Shown piece after piece: positions 50,762-61,533 of a DNA stretch of 64,000 nt; the stretch's first letter is position 1, and every line of letters starts with the position of its first letter. The notes beneath the pieces were generated by a model. The model was given only the letters and a program-made list of their open reading frames with translations, made no database searches and had not been told where the DNA came from. The translations under genes were made by a program, and so were the position numbers. Source of the DNA: Citrobacter sp. Cu233 (GTDB lineage: Bacteria; Pseudomonadota; Gammaproteobacteria; Enterobacterales; Enterobacteriaceae); contig NZ_JAOWIF010000033.1 in NCBI RefSeq assembly GCF_030332225.1, positions 310,001 through 374,000 on the forward strand, written 5' to 3'.

Positions 50762-51658
50762 ATGGATATTTTTATCTCGAAAAAGATGCGTAATTTTATT
50801 CTGCTGGCGCAAACGAATAACATTGCCAGAGCCGCAGAAAAAATACACATGACCGCATCGCCGTTTGGCAAAAGCATTGCTGCACTGGAAGATCAAATCG
50901 GCTATACGCTGTTTACCCGTAAAGATAACAACATCAGTCTGAATAAAGCCGGTCAGGAGCTGTATCAGAAATTATTTCCCGTCTATCAGCGGCTATCTGC
51001 TATTGATAACGAAATTCATAATGCCTCTCGTCGTTCGCGGGAAATCGTCATCGGCATCGACAACACCTACCCAACCATTATTTTTGACCAGCTGATTAGC
51101 CTTGGCGATAAGTACGATGGTATCAGCGCCCAGGCCGTCGAGTTCAGTGAAAATGGGGTGATTGATAATCTGTTCGACCGACAGCTTGATTTTATTATCT
51201 CACCGCAGCATGTGTCTCCCCGGGTGCAAGAGCTGGATAATCTGGCAGTAAGTGAATTACCGCCGTTACGCCTGGGGTTTCTGGTATCCCGGCGTTACGA
51301 AGAAAAACAACCACAGGATTTGCTGCGTGAGCTACCCTGGTTGCAGATGCGCTTCCAGAATCGCGCCAACTTTGAGGCGATGCTGGATGCTTACATGCGT
51401 CCCTGTGGGATCAATCCGACAATTATCTATCGCCCGTACAGCTTTATGGCCAAGATCAGCGCCGTGGAGCGGGGGCAGTTTCTGACGGTCATCCCACATT
51501 TTGCATGGCGACTAGTGAATCCGGCCAAGTTGAAATATTTCGATGCTCCCGGCAGCCCAATGTACATGCAGGAGTTTCTGTATTCGCTGAAAAACCATCG
51601 CTACACCGCCACAATGCTGCAGCATATTGCTGAGGATCGTGACGGTACGGCAACTTAG
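50762..51658 (+). CDS. ygfI: YgfI, LysR-type transcriptional regulator
   Basis: This 298-residue LysR-family protein starts MDIFISKKMRNFILLAQTNN at 50762. The winged HTH covers about residues 1-60 (RAAEKIHMTASPFGKSIAALE), followed by an effector-binding domain. It sits convergent to scpC and may control the scp operon, but the target and ligand are not established. Its stop overlaps the scpC stop by 4 bp. Confidence 0.93.
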   Translation: MDIFISKKMRNFILLAQTNNIARAAEKIHMTASPFGKSIAALEDQIGYTLFTRKDNNISLNKAGQELYQKLFPVYQRLSAIDNEIHNASRRSREIVIGIDNTYPTIIFDQLISLGDKYDGISAQAVEFSENGVIDNLFDRQLDFIISPQHVSPRVQELDNLAVSELPPLRLGFLVSRRYEEKQPQDLLRELPWLQMRFQNRANFEAMLDAYMRPCGINPTIIYRPYSFMAKISAVERGQFLTVIPHFAWRLVNPAKLKYFDAPGSPMYMQEFLYSLKNHRYTATMLQHIAEDRDGTAT

Positions 51659-53121
51659 CCCAGCATGGAGCCTGTCTCGATCAAATTGCGATGCAGATCA
51701 AAGGCATGACTGAGATCGTGATGAATATGGCCACCAGGTGCTTTTTCCAGATAGTGGTGCAGGTAGTCCCGGTACAGGGGATGAGCACAGTTGTTGATGA
51801 TGGTATGTGCCCGTTGCAGAGGAGATAACCCGCGTAGATCGGCAATGCCCTGTTCAGTGACGATCACTTTCACACTATGCTCGCTGTGATCGACATGGCT
51901 GCACATCGGCACAATAGTGGATATTTTCCCGCCTTTGGCGATCGACGGGGCCATAAAGATCGACAGATAGGCGTTACGTTCGAAATCGCCGCTGCCGCCA
52001 ATACCGTTCATCAGATTGACCCCCGCGACATGCGTGGAGTTAGCATGACCATAAATATCAAACTCCAGGCCGACATTAAGCGCAATAACCCCCAGACGAC
52101 GGATGATCTCCGGATTGTTGGAGATCTCCTGTGGGCGCAACACGATCCGGCTGGTGAAGAAATCCATGTTGTCGTAGATCTTCTGCAGCGATGGGGCGGA
52201 AATCGTCAGGCTTGAGGCGCTGGCACCGGTTATCTTCCCTGTTTCCAGCAGATACACCACCGATTCCTGCAACACCTCTGAATACATCATAAAGGGCGGG
52301 ATATCCGGGTTCTCACCCAGTCGCGCCATCACTGCGTTATTAATATTGCCAACGCCACTCTGAAGGGGCAAAAACTCAGGTGGAATTCGCTTGTGCGCCA
52401 TTTCTGCTAGCAGAAAGGTGACCACGTTATCGGCTATTTGCTGGCTGACCGGGTTCGTTTTATCTGACGCATTACCGGCATCTGGCAGCTCGGTATCCAC
52501 TATCGCAACGACCTTTTTCGGGTCTACCTGCACGCACTGTGTCCCTACACGATCCATGGTATGAAAGATTGGCACGCTGTTCCGGCGTGGTGGCGCGCCT
52601 GGAATAACAATGTCGGCAAGCTCTGCTACGCGCGGGTTATGGTAGTGGTTCAGTTCAATGATCACTTTTTTTGCCCGCAGCAGCCAGGTTGGCGCGTTGC
52701 CGATCCCGCTGGTAAGCCAAATCCGTCCATCTGGCGCGATGGCTGACGCTTCAATAACGGCAATATCGATCTCGCCAAAAAAGCCGTAATTGACCATCTG
52801 CGCAACCTCACTCAGATGGAGATCGACAAATCTCACCTGGCCCTGGTTAATTTTCTCGCGCAGGCCGGAGGCGGTTTGATAAGGCGCACGCCAGGAAACG
52901 GCATCTGCCTCTGATAATGCATCGTCAGCGGCAGCGCCAATTGACGCCCCAGTCAGTAACCGAATCTGAAAGGGCTGCCCGGCCTGATGCTGTTCGCAGG
53001 CGCGTCGGGCAAGCGCTGTCGGCAATGCTTTTGGTGAGCCTGCTGGTGTGAATCCGCTAAATGCCACCATATCATCGTGTTGGATAATTTCTGCCGCTTC
53101 TTCAGCGCTCATCCGTTTCAT
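51655..53121 (-). CDS. scpC: ScpC, propionyl-CoA:succinate CoA-transferase
   Basis: This CoA-transferase of 488 residues regenerates succinyl-CoA from succinate while releasing propionate. It has the acetyl-CoA hydrolase/transferase fold with FSGFTPAGSPKALP near the N-terminus and the conserved ANSTHVAGVNLMNGIGGSGDF segment. The start MKRMSAEEAAEII at 53121 was chosen for its AAGGAGA ribosome-binding site; E. coli ScpC is slightly longer at the N-terminus. Last gene of scpA-argK-scpB-scpC. Confidence 0.95.
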   Translation of the reverse strand: MKRMSAEEAAEIIQHDDMVAFSGFTPAGSPKALPTALARRACEQHQAGQPFQIRLLTGASIGAAADDALSEADAVSWRAPYQTASGLREKINQGQVRFVDLHLSEVAQMVNYGFFGEIDIAVIEASAIAPDGRIWLTSGIGNAPTWLLRAKKVIIELNHYHNPRVAELADIVIPGAPPRRNSVPIFHTMDRVGTQCVQVDPKKVVAIVDTELPDAGNASDKTNPVSQQIADNVVTFLLAEMAHKRIPPEFLPLQSGVGNINNAVMARLGENPDIPPFMMYSEVLQESVVYLLETGKITGASASSLTISAPSLQKIYDNMDFFTSRIVLRPQEISNNPEIIRRLGVIALNVGLEFDIYGHANSTHVAGVNLMNGIGGSGDFERNAYLSIFMAPSIAKGGKISTIVPMCSHVDHSEHSVKVIVTEQGIADLRGLSPLQRAHTIINNCAHPLYRDYLHHYLEKAPGGHIHHDLSHAFDLHRNLIETGSMLG

Positions 53122-53146
53122 GGCGATCTCCTTTCTCTGACCGCAA

Positions 53147-53932
53147 TTAGTGGCCGACAAAATTCGGTTTACGTTTTTCCATAAACGCATTCATCCCTTC
53201 CTGATAGTCCTCGCTGTCGTACACCGCACGACGCATACCCTGGATACGCTCGAATTCGTCGGAATTCATGGTGTGTGCTTCACCCAGCACGCGCAGTTCT
53301 TCTTTGATAACGGCGATCGCCAGCGGCGCTTTTTCTGAGATGTGGTGCGCCATTTGCAAGGTGAAATCTTCCAGTTCGTCGACAGGGACGACATGGTTAA
53401 GGATCCCGACGGCCATGGCGCGTTGTGCTGTAATGGGCGAGGCGGTAAAAATCAGCTCTTTCACGATGTGAAAGCCTGCATCACGGGTCAGGTTGTGGAT
53501 GCCCACCAGGTTATAGGGCACACCAAGGTTGACTGGCGTCATCGAAAAGGTGGACGTTTCAGCGGAGATAATCAGATCGGAACTCATGATCATCTCAAAT
53601 GCACCACCCCAGACGCTGCCTTCAACCATGGAGATCACGGGTTTCGGATATTTTTGGATCATGCGGGTTATCTGACGCAGCGGATCGTCATAGGAGAGGG
53701 GATCGCGACGTCCGGTTGGGAGTTCATGAATGTCATGCCCGGCAGAGAACACTTTTGCCCCGCCTGGTGCGCGCAGAATAATGCAGCGAATTTCCGGACG
53801 ATTGAGATCGCTCAGCGCCTGTATCAGATCGTCGATAAATACTTTACTCAGGGCATTGAGCTTGCGGGCATAGTTGAATTCAATGACCGCGACTTTCTGG
53901 ATGATGACAACGTTGACGTATTGATAAGACAT
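53147..53932 (-). CDS. scpB: ScpB, methylmalonyl-CoA decarboxylase
   Basis: This 261-residue crotonase-fold enzyme decarboxylates methylmalonyl-CoA to propionyl-CoA. The oxyanion-hole regions are FSAGHDIHELPTG and VEGSVWGGAFEMIMSSD. The start MSYQYVNVVIIQ at 53932 matches E. coli; the 26-codon upstream frame overlaps argK. It is 10 bp downstream of argK. Confidence 0.96.
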   Translation of the reverse strand: MSYQYVNVVIIQKVAVIEFNYARKLNALSKVFIDDLIQALSDLNRPEIRCIILRAPGGAKVFSAGHDIHELPTGRRDPLSYDDPLRQITRMIQKYPKPVISMVEGSVWGGAFEMIMSSDLIISAETSTFSMTPVNLGVPYNLVGIHNLTRDAGFHIVKELIFTASPITAQRAMAVGILNHVVPVDELEDFTLQMAHHISEKAPLAIAVIKEELRVLGEAHTMNSDEFERIQGMRRAVYDSEDYQEGMNAFMEKRKPNFVGH

Positions 53933-53942
53933 AATGTTCTCT

Positions 53943-54938
53943 TTATTCAAAGTAATGATGCTGGATAAATTCGCTAATGTGCCGCAGCCCGGTGCGCGGC
54001 GAAAGATCATTGTTTTTCACGGACTGTAGCGTTTGCTGGAAATAGCGGTCGAAATCCGCACAGGCAAACAGCAGATGCAGCGCTTCTTCTTCAGCTTGTT
54101 TCTGTATCCACTCAACTGCCTGTTGTTGACGCACTTTTTCCAGCCGACCGCTGGTGGTAAGACGCGCTTTGAAGTCGGTTATCGTCTGCCAGATTTCCTC
54201 GATGCCACGCTTTTCGAGCGCACTACAGGTCAGAACCTGTGGCTGCCACTCGTCATACTTGCGGCGCAGAATGTGTAGGGCGGATTGATACATGTGGCGG
54301 GTAATGGCAACGCTGCTGCGGTTATCACCGTCATCTTTGTTGATTACGATCAGGTCAGCCATCTCCATTATCCCTTTCTTGATGCCCTGTAAATCGTCAC
54401 CGCCACCGGCTATCTGCAACGAGATAAAGCAATCTACCATCCGGGCCACTTCGGTTTCGGACTGCCCGACGCCGACGGTTTCCACAATCACCACGTCAAA
54501 GCCCGCGGCTTCGCACAGCAGCATTAACTCGCGCGCACGCTGGCTGGCGCCGCCTAAATGCCCGCCTGAAGGCACCGGGCGAATAAACGCGGATTCTGCG
54601 CGTGCCAGCTCGGTCATCCTGGTTTTATCGCCAAGAATACTGCCGCCGCTAACCGGGCTACTGGGATCGACTGCAATAACTGCCACCCTCAATCCCTTGC
54701 GGATCAACAGCATACCGAATGCTTCCAGAAAGGTACTTTTGCCCGCGCCCGGCGTACCGGTAATACCCAGACGCAGGGCATGACCGGTGAATGGCATAAT
54801 GGCGTCCAGTAATTGCGTACTCAGGGACTGATGGCGCGGGTGGCTACTTTCGACCAGCGTCATCGCCTGCGCGAGCGTGGCGCGCTCACCCAGGCGCAGG
54901 CACCGGACGGCATCCTCAAGCGTGGCGGCGTTAATCAT
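53943..54938 (-). CDS. argK: ArgK/MeaB-like G-protein chaperone of the mutase
   Basis: This 331-residue MeaB-type GTPase protects and reactivates the B12-dependent mutase ScpA. Walker A is [18 protein letters not shown], Walker B/switch regions are [19 protein letters not shown] and [11 protein letters not shown], and the base-specificity loop is VINKDDGD. The old name ArgK (arginine transport kinase) is not supported by the family. It overlaps scpA by 8 bp, consistent with complex formation. Confidence 0.96.
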   Translation of the reverse strand: MINAATLEDAVRCLRLGERATLAQAMTLVESSHPRHQSLSTQLLDAIMPFTGHALRLGITGTPGAGKSTFLEAFGMLLIRKGLRVAVIAVDPSSPVSGGSILGDKTRMTELARAESAFIRPVPSGGHLGGASQRARELMLLCEAAGFDVVIVETVGVGQSETEVARMVDCFISLQIAGGGDDLQGIKKGIMEMADLIVINKDDGDNRSSVAITRHMYQSALHILRRKYDEWQPQVLTCSALEKRGIEEIWQTITDFKARLTTSGRLEKVRQQQAVEWIQKQAEEEALHLLFACADFDRYFQQTLQSVKNNDLSPRTGLRHISEFIQHHYFE

Positions 54939-57075
54939 GATGTTGGCTAATGCGGGTTAACACATCGCGGACGCTATCGAGCATCGGCGTACCTGGGCCA
55001 TAAATGGCAGCGACGCCACGTTCATGCAGGAAGGCGTAATCCTGCGGCGGGATAACCCCTCCCGCGACCACGCAAATATCTTCGCGCCCCCAGTTTTCGA
55101 GCGCGGTTACCAGTTCCGGGATGAGTGTTTTATGACCTGCCGCCAGTGATGATGCGCCAATCACATGCACATCGTTTTCTACTGCCAGGCGGGCAATCTC
55201 TTCCGGTGTGGAGAACATCGGACTGAGATCAACATCGAATCCGAGGTCGGAGTAGGCGCTGGCGATCACTTTTGCGCCGCGATCGTGACCATCCTGACCC
55301 ATCTTGGCGATCAGAATACGGGGACGACGGCCATGCTCAGCCAGGAACCGCGCAGTTTGCGCAACAATGGCGTCAAATTCGTCAGCTGATTTATCGGACT
55401 GATGGTAGCTTTGCGCAATCACGCCGGTAACGCACTGGCTGGGAACCAGATAGCGGTCAAAGGCAACCTCCAGCGCGTCGGAAATTTCACCCAGCGTGGC
55501 GCGCACACGGGCGGCGTTAATTGCAGCGGCCAACAGGTTTTCATTGTGCTGTGCGGCGTGGGTCAGCGTTGACAGCGCAGTTTTGACGGCATCATTGTCA
55601 CGCGTTGCGCGGATATGCTGCAACGAAGCAATCTGCTCGTTGCGCACCTTCACGTTGTCGATCTCCAGTACCGATGTCTCGTCTTCTTTATCCAGCTTGT
55701 ACTTGTTCACGCCAACGATGACGCGCTTGCCCTGGTCGATCAGCGATTGCTCACGTGCCGAGGCTTCTTCGATCATCCGTTTCGGCAACCCGGCTTCGAT
55801 CGCTTTCGCCATGCCTCCAACTTCATCGATCTGTTTGATTATCGTGCGCGCCTGCTTAACGATGTGATCGGTGAGTGACTCGACGTAATACGATCCGGCC
55901 AGCGGATCGACGGTGCGACAGATCTCCGATTCTTCCTGAATGATGATCTGCGTATTGCGCGCAATACGCGCGGAGAAATCTGTGGGCAGACCGAGCGCTT
56001 CATCAAAGGCGTTGGTATGCAAAGACTGCGTACCGCCGAGTGTGGCGCCGAGTGCTTCGATGGTGGTGCGAATGACGTTGTTGTAGGGGTCCTGCTCGGT
56101 CAGGCTCCAGCCGGATGTCTGACAGTGGGTGCGCAGGGCTAAGGATTTCGGGTTGGTGGCACCAAAACTACTGACCGCTTCACTCCACAAATAACGAGCT
56201 GCGCGCAACATGGCGACATTCATGAACAGATCCATGCCGATACCGAAGAAGAATGACAGGCGCGGGGCAAAGTCATCAATTTTCAATCCAGCAGAGAGTG
56301 CAGCTTTAATGTACTCAATACCGTCAGCCAGCGTAAATGCCACCTGTTGCACGCAGTTCGCGCCGGCTTCGCCCATGTGGTAGCCGCTGATGCTGATGGT
56401 GTTAAAGCGTGGCATGTTGCCAGAACACCAGGCGATGATGTCGGCGATAATGCGCATTGAGGGTTTCGGCGGGTAAATGTAGGTGTTACGACACAGATAT
56501 TCTTTCAGTATGTCGTTCTGAATCGTACCGGTGAGTTGTTCCGGCGTCACGCCTTGCTCTTCTGCCGCCACAATATAAAACGCCAACACGGGCAGGACTG
56601 CACCATTCATGGTCATTGAGACGGACATTTTATCCAGCGGGATCTGGTCGAAGAGTATCTTCATATCTTCGACGGTATCGATAGCCACGCCCGCTTTGCC
56701 GACGTCACCCGCCACGCGAGGATTATCAGAGTCATAGCCACGGTGGGTGGCAAGATCAAAAGCGACGGAGAGCCCTTTTTGTCCGGCAGCGAGGTTGCGG
56801 CGATAAAACGCATTCGATTCTTTAGCGGTTGAGAAACCTGCATACTGGCGAATGGTCCACGGCTGCGCGGTATACATGGTGGCACGCGGACCGCGCACAT
56901 ACGGCGGCAGGCCGGGGAGAGTACCGATCACTTCCAGATTGTCGAGATCAGCCTCGGTATACAGCGGCTTGATGGCAATCCCTTCCGCCGTCTGTTTTTC
57001 GAGAGATTCGACGGTTTTTTCCCGGCGACTGAGTTCTTTATTAGCGAGTGTTTGCCACTCCTGTACGTTTGCCAT
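54931..57075 (-). CDS. scpA: ScpA/Sbm, methylmalonyl-CoA mutase
   Basis: This 714-residue adenosylcobalamin enzyme interconverts succinyl-CoA and methylmalonyl-CoA. An N-terminal TIM barrel binds the CoA ([20 protein letters not shown]), and the C-terminal B12 domain carries the base-off motif in [16 protein letters not shown] and [10 protein letters not shown]. The start [18 protein letters not shown] at 57075 gives the E. coli length. First gene of the four-gene propionate-forming operon. Confidence 0.97.
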   Translation of the reverse strand: MANVQEWQTLANKELSRREKTVESLEKQTAEGIAIKPLYTEADLDNLEVIGTLPGLPPYVRGPRATMYTAQPWTIRQYAGFSTAKESNAFYRRNLAAGQKGLSVAFDLATHRGYDSDNPRVAGDVGKAGVAIDTVEDMKILFDQIPLDKMSVSMTMNGAVLPVLAFYIVAAEEQGVTPEQLTGTIQNDILKEYLCRNTYIYPPKPSMRIIADIIAWCSGNMPRFNTISISGYHMGEAGANCVQQVAFTLADGIEYIKAALSAGLKIDDFAPRLSFFFGIGMDLFMNVAMLRAARYLWSEAVSSFGATNPKSLALRTHCQTSGWSLTEQDPYNNVIRTTIEALGATLGGTQSLHTNAFDEALGLPTDFSARIARNTQIIIQEESEICRTVDPLAGSYYVESLTDHIVKQARTIIKQIDEVGGMAKAIEAGLPKRMIEEASAREQSLIDQGKRVIVGVNKYKLDKEDETSVLEIDNVKVRNEQIASLQHIRATRDNDAVKTALSTLTHAAQHNENLLAAAINAARVRATLGEISDALEVAFDRYLVPSQCVTGVIAQSYHQSDKSADEFDAIVAQTARFLAEHGRRPRILIAKMGQDGHDRGAKVIASAYSDLGFDVDLSPMFSTPEEIARLAVENDVHVIGASSLAAGHKTLIPELVTALENWGREDICVVAGGVIPPQDYAFLHERGVAAIYGPGTPMLDSVRDVLTRISQHHD

Positions 57076-57256
57076 TTTTTGCTCCGTATTACGCAATAAG
57101 TTGAATCTTTACGAATACGGTGAGCTTTTTCAGTCAGCTTGTCGCCAGCAAAAAATAGCCAACAGGGCGTCGTTTTTTGCCGCATGGTGTGTTCGATTTT
57201 GTGATGTCTTTCAAAGACGTGGAATGAATAACATGAAAAAGCGGTAACAGCGGGGT

Positions 57257-57292
57257 TGGCCGGATAAGGCGTTACTCCGCTATCCGGCACTC
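57257..57292. repeat. REP element between scpA and argP
   Basis: One GGCCGGATAAGGCGTTA...CGCTATCCGGCAC unit lies just past the argP stop, between it and scpA promoter sequence. Confidence 0.85.
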
Positions 57293-57308
57293 AGAGGTTA
57301 TAAACAGT

Positions 57309-58202
57309 TTAATCCTGGCGCAGTACTTTGTGACCGTAAGCCAGCAGAGCGTCGGTGACGTTGCGCATCATGCGGCTTTCCGGTGCAAAGCGATGCCAGT
57401 AGAGCATACGGCGCTGGAACAGTCCCGGCGTTAAGTCGATAAGCTCACCACTTTCCAGCTCTTTTTCAATTTGCAGGTGAGGGATCATACAACAGGTCGT
57501 GCCCTGACGCGCCAGCTGAACGAAGGCTTCGGATGAGTTAACGATGTGGCATGGCACGCTGCCCGGAGGCAAATCGAAGTTCTGCTGCAGGAAGGCCTGG
57601 TGCATATCGTCGAGGTGGTCAAAAGCCACCGCTGGTGCTTTCAGCAGGGCGGAGCGGGTAACACCATTAGGGAAATAGCGTTCGGCAAAAGGCTTTGAGC
57701 CGACAAACAGGTAGTCCAGCGCGCCAAGTTTATCCACCAGGCAGCTTGGCAGCGCCTGATGCTGGATACTCACCGCCCCCACGACTTCACCACGGCGCAG
57801 ACGTTCCTGGGTCCGGGTTTCATCTTCAACCTGCAGGTTCAGACGAATCGGTGAATTGGCCAGTACCGGCGCCAGTGCCGGAAGCAACCAGGTTGCCAGG
57901 CTGTCGGCGTTCACTGCCAGAGAGAGCAGCAGCGGCGTGGATCCGGTTTGTTCATCACCCAGCCACTCATCTTCCAGCAGTTCAACCTGGCGCAACAGGG
58001 CCAGAAGCTTTTGCCCTTGTTCGGTCGGGCGCGGGGGGACGGTACGCACCAGCAACGGTTGTCCGAACATATTCTCAAGCTGTTTTATGCGTTGTGAAAC
58101 CGCGGATTGCGTGATGCACAGCTTTTGCGCTGCGCGCTCAAATCCTCGTTCACGAATAACCGCATCCAGTGCTTGTAGTGTTCTGTAGTCCGGACGTTTC
58201 AT
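57309..58202 (-). CDS. argP: ArgP (IciA), LysR-type regulator of arginine export
   Basis: This 297-residue LysR protein has its HTH at [23 protein letters not shown] and a C-terminal effector domain. ArgP activates argO with arginine and represses or locks it with lysine. The start [16 protein letters not shown] at 58202 gives the E. coli length. It is divergent from rpiA. Confidence 0.97.
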   Translation of the reverse strand: MKRPDYRTLQALDAVIRERGFERAAQKLCITQSAVSQRIKQLENMFGQPLLVRTVPPRPTEQGQKLLALLRQVELLEDEWLGDEQTGSTPLLLSLAVNADSLATWLLPALAPVLANSPIRLNLQVEDETRTQERLRRGEVVGAVSIQHQALPSCLVDKLGALDYLFVGSKPFAERYFPNGVTRSALLKAPAVAFDHLDDMHQAFLQQNFDLPPGSVPCHIVNSSEAFVQLARQGTTCCMIPHLQIEKELESGELIDLTPGLFQRRMLYWHRFAPESRMMRNVTDALLAYGHKVLRQD

Positions 58203-58372
58203 TGCTCTGACGCACTCCTGAAATTTTTGTTTGTTCTGCACTATGACACAATTTTAGGTTGGGTAAAGACGAAATCCGCCACCGGCTTGCGGGTGTGGGA
58301 ACATTTTTCTGCACAATGTTCTATAATGCGCGTGAATTTTCCCACCATATTCACACCACAGGCGAAACGATC

Positions 58373-59032
58373 ATGACGCAGGATGAACTGAAAAAAGCAG
58401 TAGGATGGGCGGCACTTCAGTATGTACAGCCCGGCACCATTGTGGGCGTAGGTACCGGTTCAACAGCCGCACACTTTATTGATGCGCTGGGCACAATGAA
58501 AGGTCAGATTGAAGGCGCAGTGTCCAGTTCGGACGCATCGACTGAAAAACTGAAAAGCCTTGGTATCCACGTATTCGATCTTAACGAAGTGGACAGCCTT
58601 GGCGTATACGTTGATGGGGCGGATGAAATCAACGGACATATGCAGATGATCAAAGGCGGCGGCGCAGCGCTGACTCGTGAAAAAATCATTGCTTCCGTGG
58701 CGAAGAAATTTATCTGCATCGCGGACGCGTCCAAAGAAGTCGATATTCTTGGCAACTTCCCGCTGCCGGTGGAAGTGATCCCAATGGCGCGTAGCGCAGT
58801 CGCGCGTCAACTGGTGAAGTTGGGTGGTCGTCCTGAATATCGTCAGGGTGTGGTCACTGACAATGGTAACGTGATCCTTGATGTGCACGGCCTGGAGATC
58901 CTTGATGCCGTGGCCATGGAAAACGCCATCAATGCGATTCCGGGCGTAGTAACGGTAGGTCTGTTCGCCAACCGTGGTGCGGATGTGGCGCTGATTGGCA
59001 CACCGGACGGCGTGAAAACTATCGTAAAATGA
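58373..59032 (+). CDS. rpiA: RpiA, ribose-5-phosphate isomerase A
   Basis: This 219-residue enzyme interconverts ribose-5-phosphate and ribulose-5-phosphate. The start [17 protein letters not shown] at 58373 is the conserved one; the frame is open 38 codons upstream without conservation. Active-site loops are [24 protein letters not shown] and the [11 protein letters not shown] segment. It serves the same pentose pathway as tktA. Confidence 0.97.
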   Translation: MTQDELKKAVGWAALQYVQPGTIVGVGTGSTAAHFIDALGTMKGQIEGAVSSSDASTEKLKSLGIHVFDLNEVDSLGVYVDGADEINGHMQMIKGGGAALTREKIIASVAKKFICIADASKEVDILGNFPLPVEVIPMARSAVARQLVKLGGRPEYRQGVVTDNGNVILDVHGLEILDAVAMENAINAIPGVVTVGLFANRGADVALIGTPDGVKTIVK

Positions 59033-59302
59033 TCTGACGGGAGAGCCTTCTCCCGTTAAAAAAATTTTGGCAGGGCAAATTTGGTGACTTGTGTCACGTT
59101 TATAATATTGTCCTGCCGATCCCTCCAAAGAAAAAGTTATCGCCAGTATTTTCCTCTGACAATTCCCGCTGAATGACATTTCCTCAGCATGACGACGCAA
59201 ACGTTCATATTGCCGCAATATTATTTTTTGATATGTTGAAGAGGAGGATGAAAATCCCACACACAACACATCAGTTTGAACAAAAAAAGACAGGGTCGGG
59301 AA

Positions 59303-60535
59303 ATGGCAAAGGTATCACTGGAGAAAGATAAGATTAAATTTCTGCTGGTTGAAGGTGTGCACCAAAAAGCACTCGAAAGCCTTCGTGCAGCAGGTTATAC
59401 CAACATCGAGTTTCATAAAGGCGCTCTGGACACTGAACAGCTGAAAGAGTCCATCCGTGATGCCCACTTCATTGGCCTGCGATCCCGAACCCATCTGACT
59501 GAAGATGTGATTGACGCCGCAGAGAAACTGGTCGCGATTGGCTGCTTCTGCATTGGCACCAATCAGGTTGATCTGAGCGCGGCGGCAAAACGCGGGATCC
59601 CCGTGTTTAACGCGCCATTCTCTAACACGCGTTCCGTTGCCGAACTGGTGATTGGCGAACTTCTGCTGCTGCTACGTGGCGTGCCGGAAGCGAACGCCAA
59701 AGCGCACCGCGGCGTGTGGAATAAACTGGCTACCGGTTCTTTTGAAGCGCGTGGCAAAAAACTGGGGATTATCGGCTACGGCCACATTGGTACTCAGTTG
59801 GGCATTCTGGCGGAATCGCTGGGGATGCATGTCTACTTCTATGATATTGAAAATAAACTTCCGCTGGGCAACGCCACACAGGTACAGCATCTTTCCGACC
59901 TGCTGAATATGAGCGATGTGGTCAGCCTCCACGTGCCGGAAAACGCCTCCACCAAAAATCTGATGGGCGCGCATGAGATTGCGCTGATGAAACCAGGCGC
60001 ACTGCTGATCAACGCCGCACGCGGTACGGTTGTCGATATCCCTGCGCTGTGTGATGCGCTGGCAACGAAACATCTGGCGGGAGCGGCCATCGACGTCTTC
60101 CCAACGGAGCCTGCATCTAACAGCGATCCGTTCACCTCGCCGCTGTGTGATTTTGATAACGTGATCCTGACGCCGCATATCGGTGGTTCTACGCTGGAAG
60201 CGCAGGAAAACATCGGCCTGGAAGTTGCGGGTAAACTGACGAAGTATTCCGACAATGGCTCTACGCTGTCTGCCGTGAACTTCCCGGAAGTTTCGCTACC
60301 GCTGCACGGCGGTCGTCGTCTGATGCACATTCACGAAAACCGTCCAGGCGTACTGACCGCGCTGAACCAGATTTTTGCCGAGCAGGGCGTCAACATTGCC
60401 GCGCAGTATCTGCAGACTTCCGCCCAGGTTGGTTATGTGGTTATTGATATTGAAGCGGATGAAGATGTGGCGGAGAAAGCGTTGCTGGCAATGAAAGCGT
60501 TGCCGGGTACTATTCGCGCCCGTCTGCTGTACTAA
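59303..60535 (+). CDS. serA: SerA, D-3-phosphoglycerate dehydrogenase
   Basis: This 410-residue first enzyme of serine synthesis oxidises 3-phosphoglycerate. The start MAKVSLEKDKIKFLLVEG at 59303 gives the E. coli length. The NAD loop is KKLGIIGYGHIGTQLGI, the catalytic His is in LTPHIGGSTLEAQENIG, and a C-terminal ACT domain (from about residue 337, HIHENRPGVLTALN) mediates serine feedback. A 270-bp AT-rich leader holds its promoter. Confidence 0.98.
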   Translation: MAKVSLEKDKIKFLLVEGVHQKALESLRAAGYTNIEFHKGALDTEQLKESIRDAHFIGLRSRTHLTEDVIDAAEKLVAIGCFCIGTNQVDLSAAAKRGIPVFNAPFSNTRSVAELVIGELLLLLRGVPEANAKAHRGVWNKLATGSFEARGKKLGIIGYGHIGTQLGILAESLGMHVYFYDIENKLPLGNATQVQHLSDLLNMSDVVSLHVPENASTKNLMGAHEIALMKPGALLINAARGTVVDIPALCDALATKHLAGAAIDVFPTEPASNSDPFTSPLCDFDNVILTPHIGGSTLEAQENIGLEVAGKLTKYSDNGSTLSAVNFPEVSLPLHGGRRLMHIHENRPGVLTALNQIFAEQGVNIAAQYLQTSAQVGYVVIDIEADEDVAEKALLAMKALPGTIRARLLY

Positions 60536-60544
60536 TTTCCTCTG

Positions 60545-60576
60545 GATGGGCAGGCGGTTGACCTGCCCATCTTTCC
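60545..60576 (+). terminator. serA terminator hairpin
   Basis: GATGGGCAGG and CCTGCCCATC form a perfect 10-bp stem with a 7-base loop, followed by TTTCC. Confidence 0.75.
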
Positions 60577-60724
60577 TCTGCTTTCCCTGCCTCAACCTCT
60601 CCTCCTGTAACGCCTACATTCTGTTTTCGAGCCTTGCCGCAATTGGCAACTAAAGGCAGCGTTGCATGTTGTACAGCAATAAAAGGAATTTACGATAGGG
60701 GCTCAGCAGAGTGCTGAAAACGGG

Positions 60725-60868
60725 AAAGCCCCTACCAAAGCAGGGGCTATGAAAAGGAAAGGGACGATGATGAGAGCCGTCATCATGCTGCTGATCCTGT
60801 TAATCATCGCTTGCCCAGCATATTAACAGCGAGTACGCAGGAGGGAGGTTCGCCTCCCTCACCCTTCA
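60725..60868 (-). ncRNA. sibC: Sib antisense RNA (SibC-like)
   Basis: The minus strand opposite the ibs frame starts with a GAGGGAGG...CCTCCCTC hairpin near 60840-60861, covers the whole toxin frame, and ends with AGCCCCTGCTT...AGGGGCT plus a TTCCCGTTTT tail near 60735-60753. E. coli SibC of about 140 nt lies at the same place between serA and fau. Ends are estimates. Confidence 0.65.
60767..60826 (+). CDS. ibsC: Ibs-type toxic membrane peptide (IbsC-like)
   Basis: A 19-codon frame reads MMRAVIMLLILLIIACPAY. It has the Ibs hallmarks: MM plus basic residue, an Ile/Leu/Val-rich membrane helix and a final AY. It is preceded by an AAAGGGACG ribosome-binding site. Ibs peptides depolarise the inner membrane when the antisense Sib RNA is absent. 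The C-terminal CP before AY differs from the usual SFxAY. Confidence 0.85.
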   Translation: MMRAVIMLLILLIIACPAY

Positions 60869-60917
60869 CCGAGGAATTTAGGTCAAAAAAGCGACGCTGT
60901 CAATTGGCAAAAAACGG

Positions 60918-61514
60918 TTACCATTCCCACACTTTTGACGGCGTCACCACCGCAGGCAGGGGAATATCCCACTCTTCGACAGGCAGTTTTTCCACTAACT
61001 GACAGTCATGCGCGTAGCCAACGGGTTGGATCCGATGCTGCTGCCAGTTCTGTAACGTGCGGTCATAAAAACCGCCGCCCATGCCCAGTCTTTGCCCCTC
61101 CTCATCAAATGCTACTAACGGCGTAATCAGCACATCCAGTTTTGCCAGCGGCAATACGTCGCGTACATCAAGTCGTGGTTCCTGGATTTTTAAGCGATTA
61201 GTGACCAGCCCGCTCTGAGGATGATAGTGCAGGAACAATAAGTTACCGGGGCTGAAGGGATGAAGAACCGGGAGATAGACGCGCTTGCCAGCCCGCCAGA
61301 GCTGTTCGATTAACGGTTGGGTATCGAGTTCGCCATCAAAAGAAAGAAACACCGCCACAGTATGAGCGAGTACCACTGGGGGAAAACTCAGCATTCTGGT
61401 CGCGGCTTGCTGGCCGAAATGTCTTTGTTGATCAGGCGTTAATGCACGGCGGCGTTGCCGAATGAGTTGACGTATTTCTTGCCGGGATATAGAAAGTTCA
61501 GAAAGTAGTGTCAT
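60918..61514 (-). CDS. fau: Fau/YgfA, 5-formyltetrahydrofolate cyclo-ligase family
   Basis: This 198-residue enzyme converts 5-formyl-THF to 5,10-methenyl-THF with ATP. The signature GQRLGMGGGFYDRTL and the FLSFDGELDTQPLI region are present. The ATG at 61514 is used: the shorter start annotated in K-12 corresponds to a non-start Leu codon here. It is cotranscribed downstream of 6S RNA (20 bp gap). Confidence 0.94.
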   Translation of the reverse strand: MTLLSELSISRQEIRQLIRQRRRALTPDQQRHFGQQAATRMLSFPPVVLAHTVAVFLSFDGELDTQPLIEQLWRAGKRVYLPVLHPFSPGNLLFLHYHPQSGLVTNRLKIQEPRLDVRDVLPLAKLDVLITPLVAFDEEGQRLGMGGGFYDRTLQNWQQHRIQPVGYAHDCQLVEKLPVEEWDIPLPAVVTPSKVWEW

Positions 61515-61533
61515 GGCTGTTGCCAGGTAGAAG

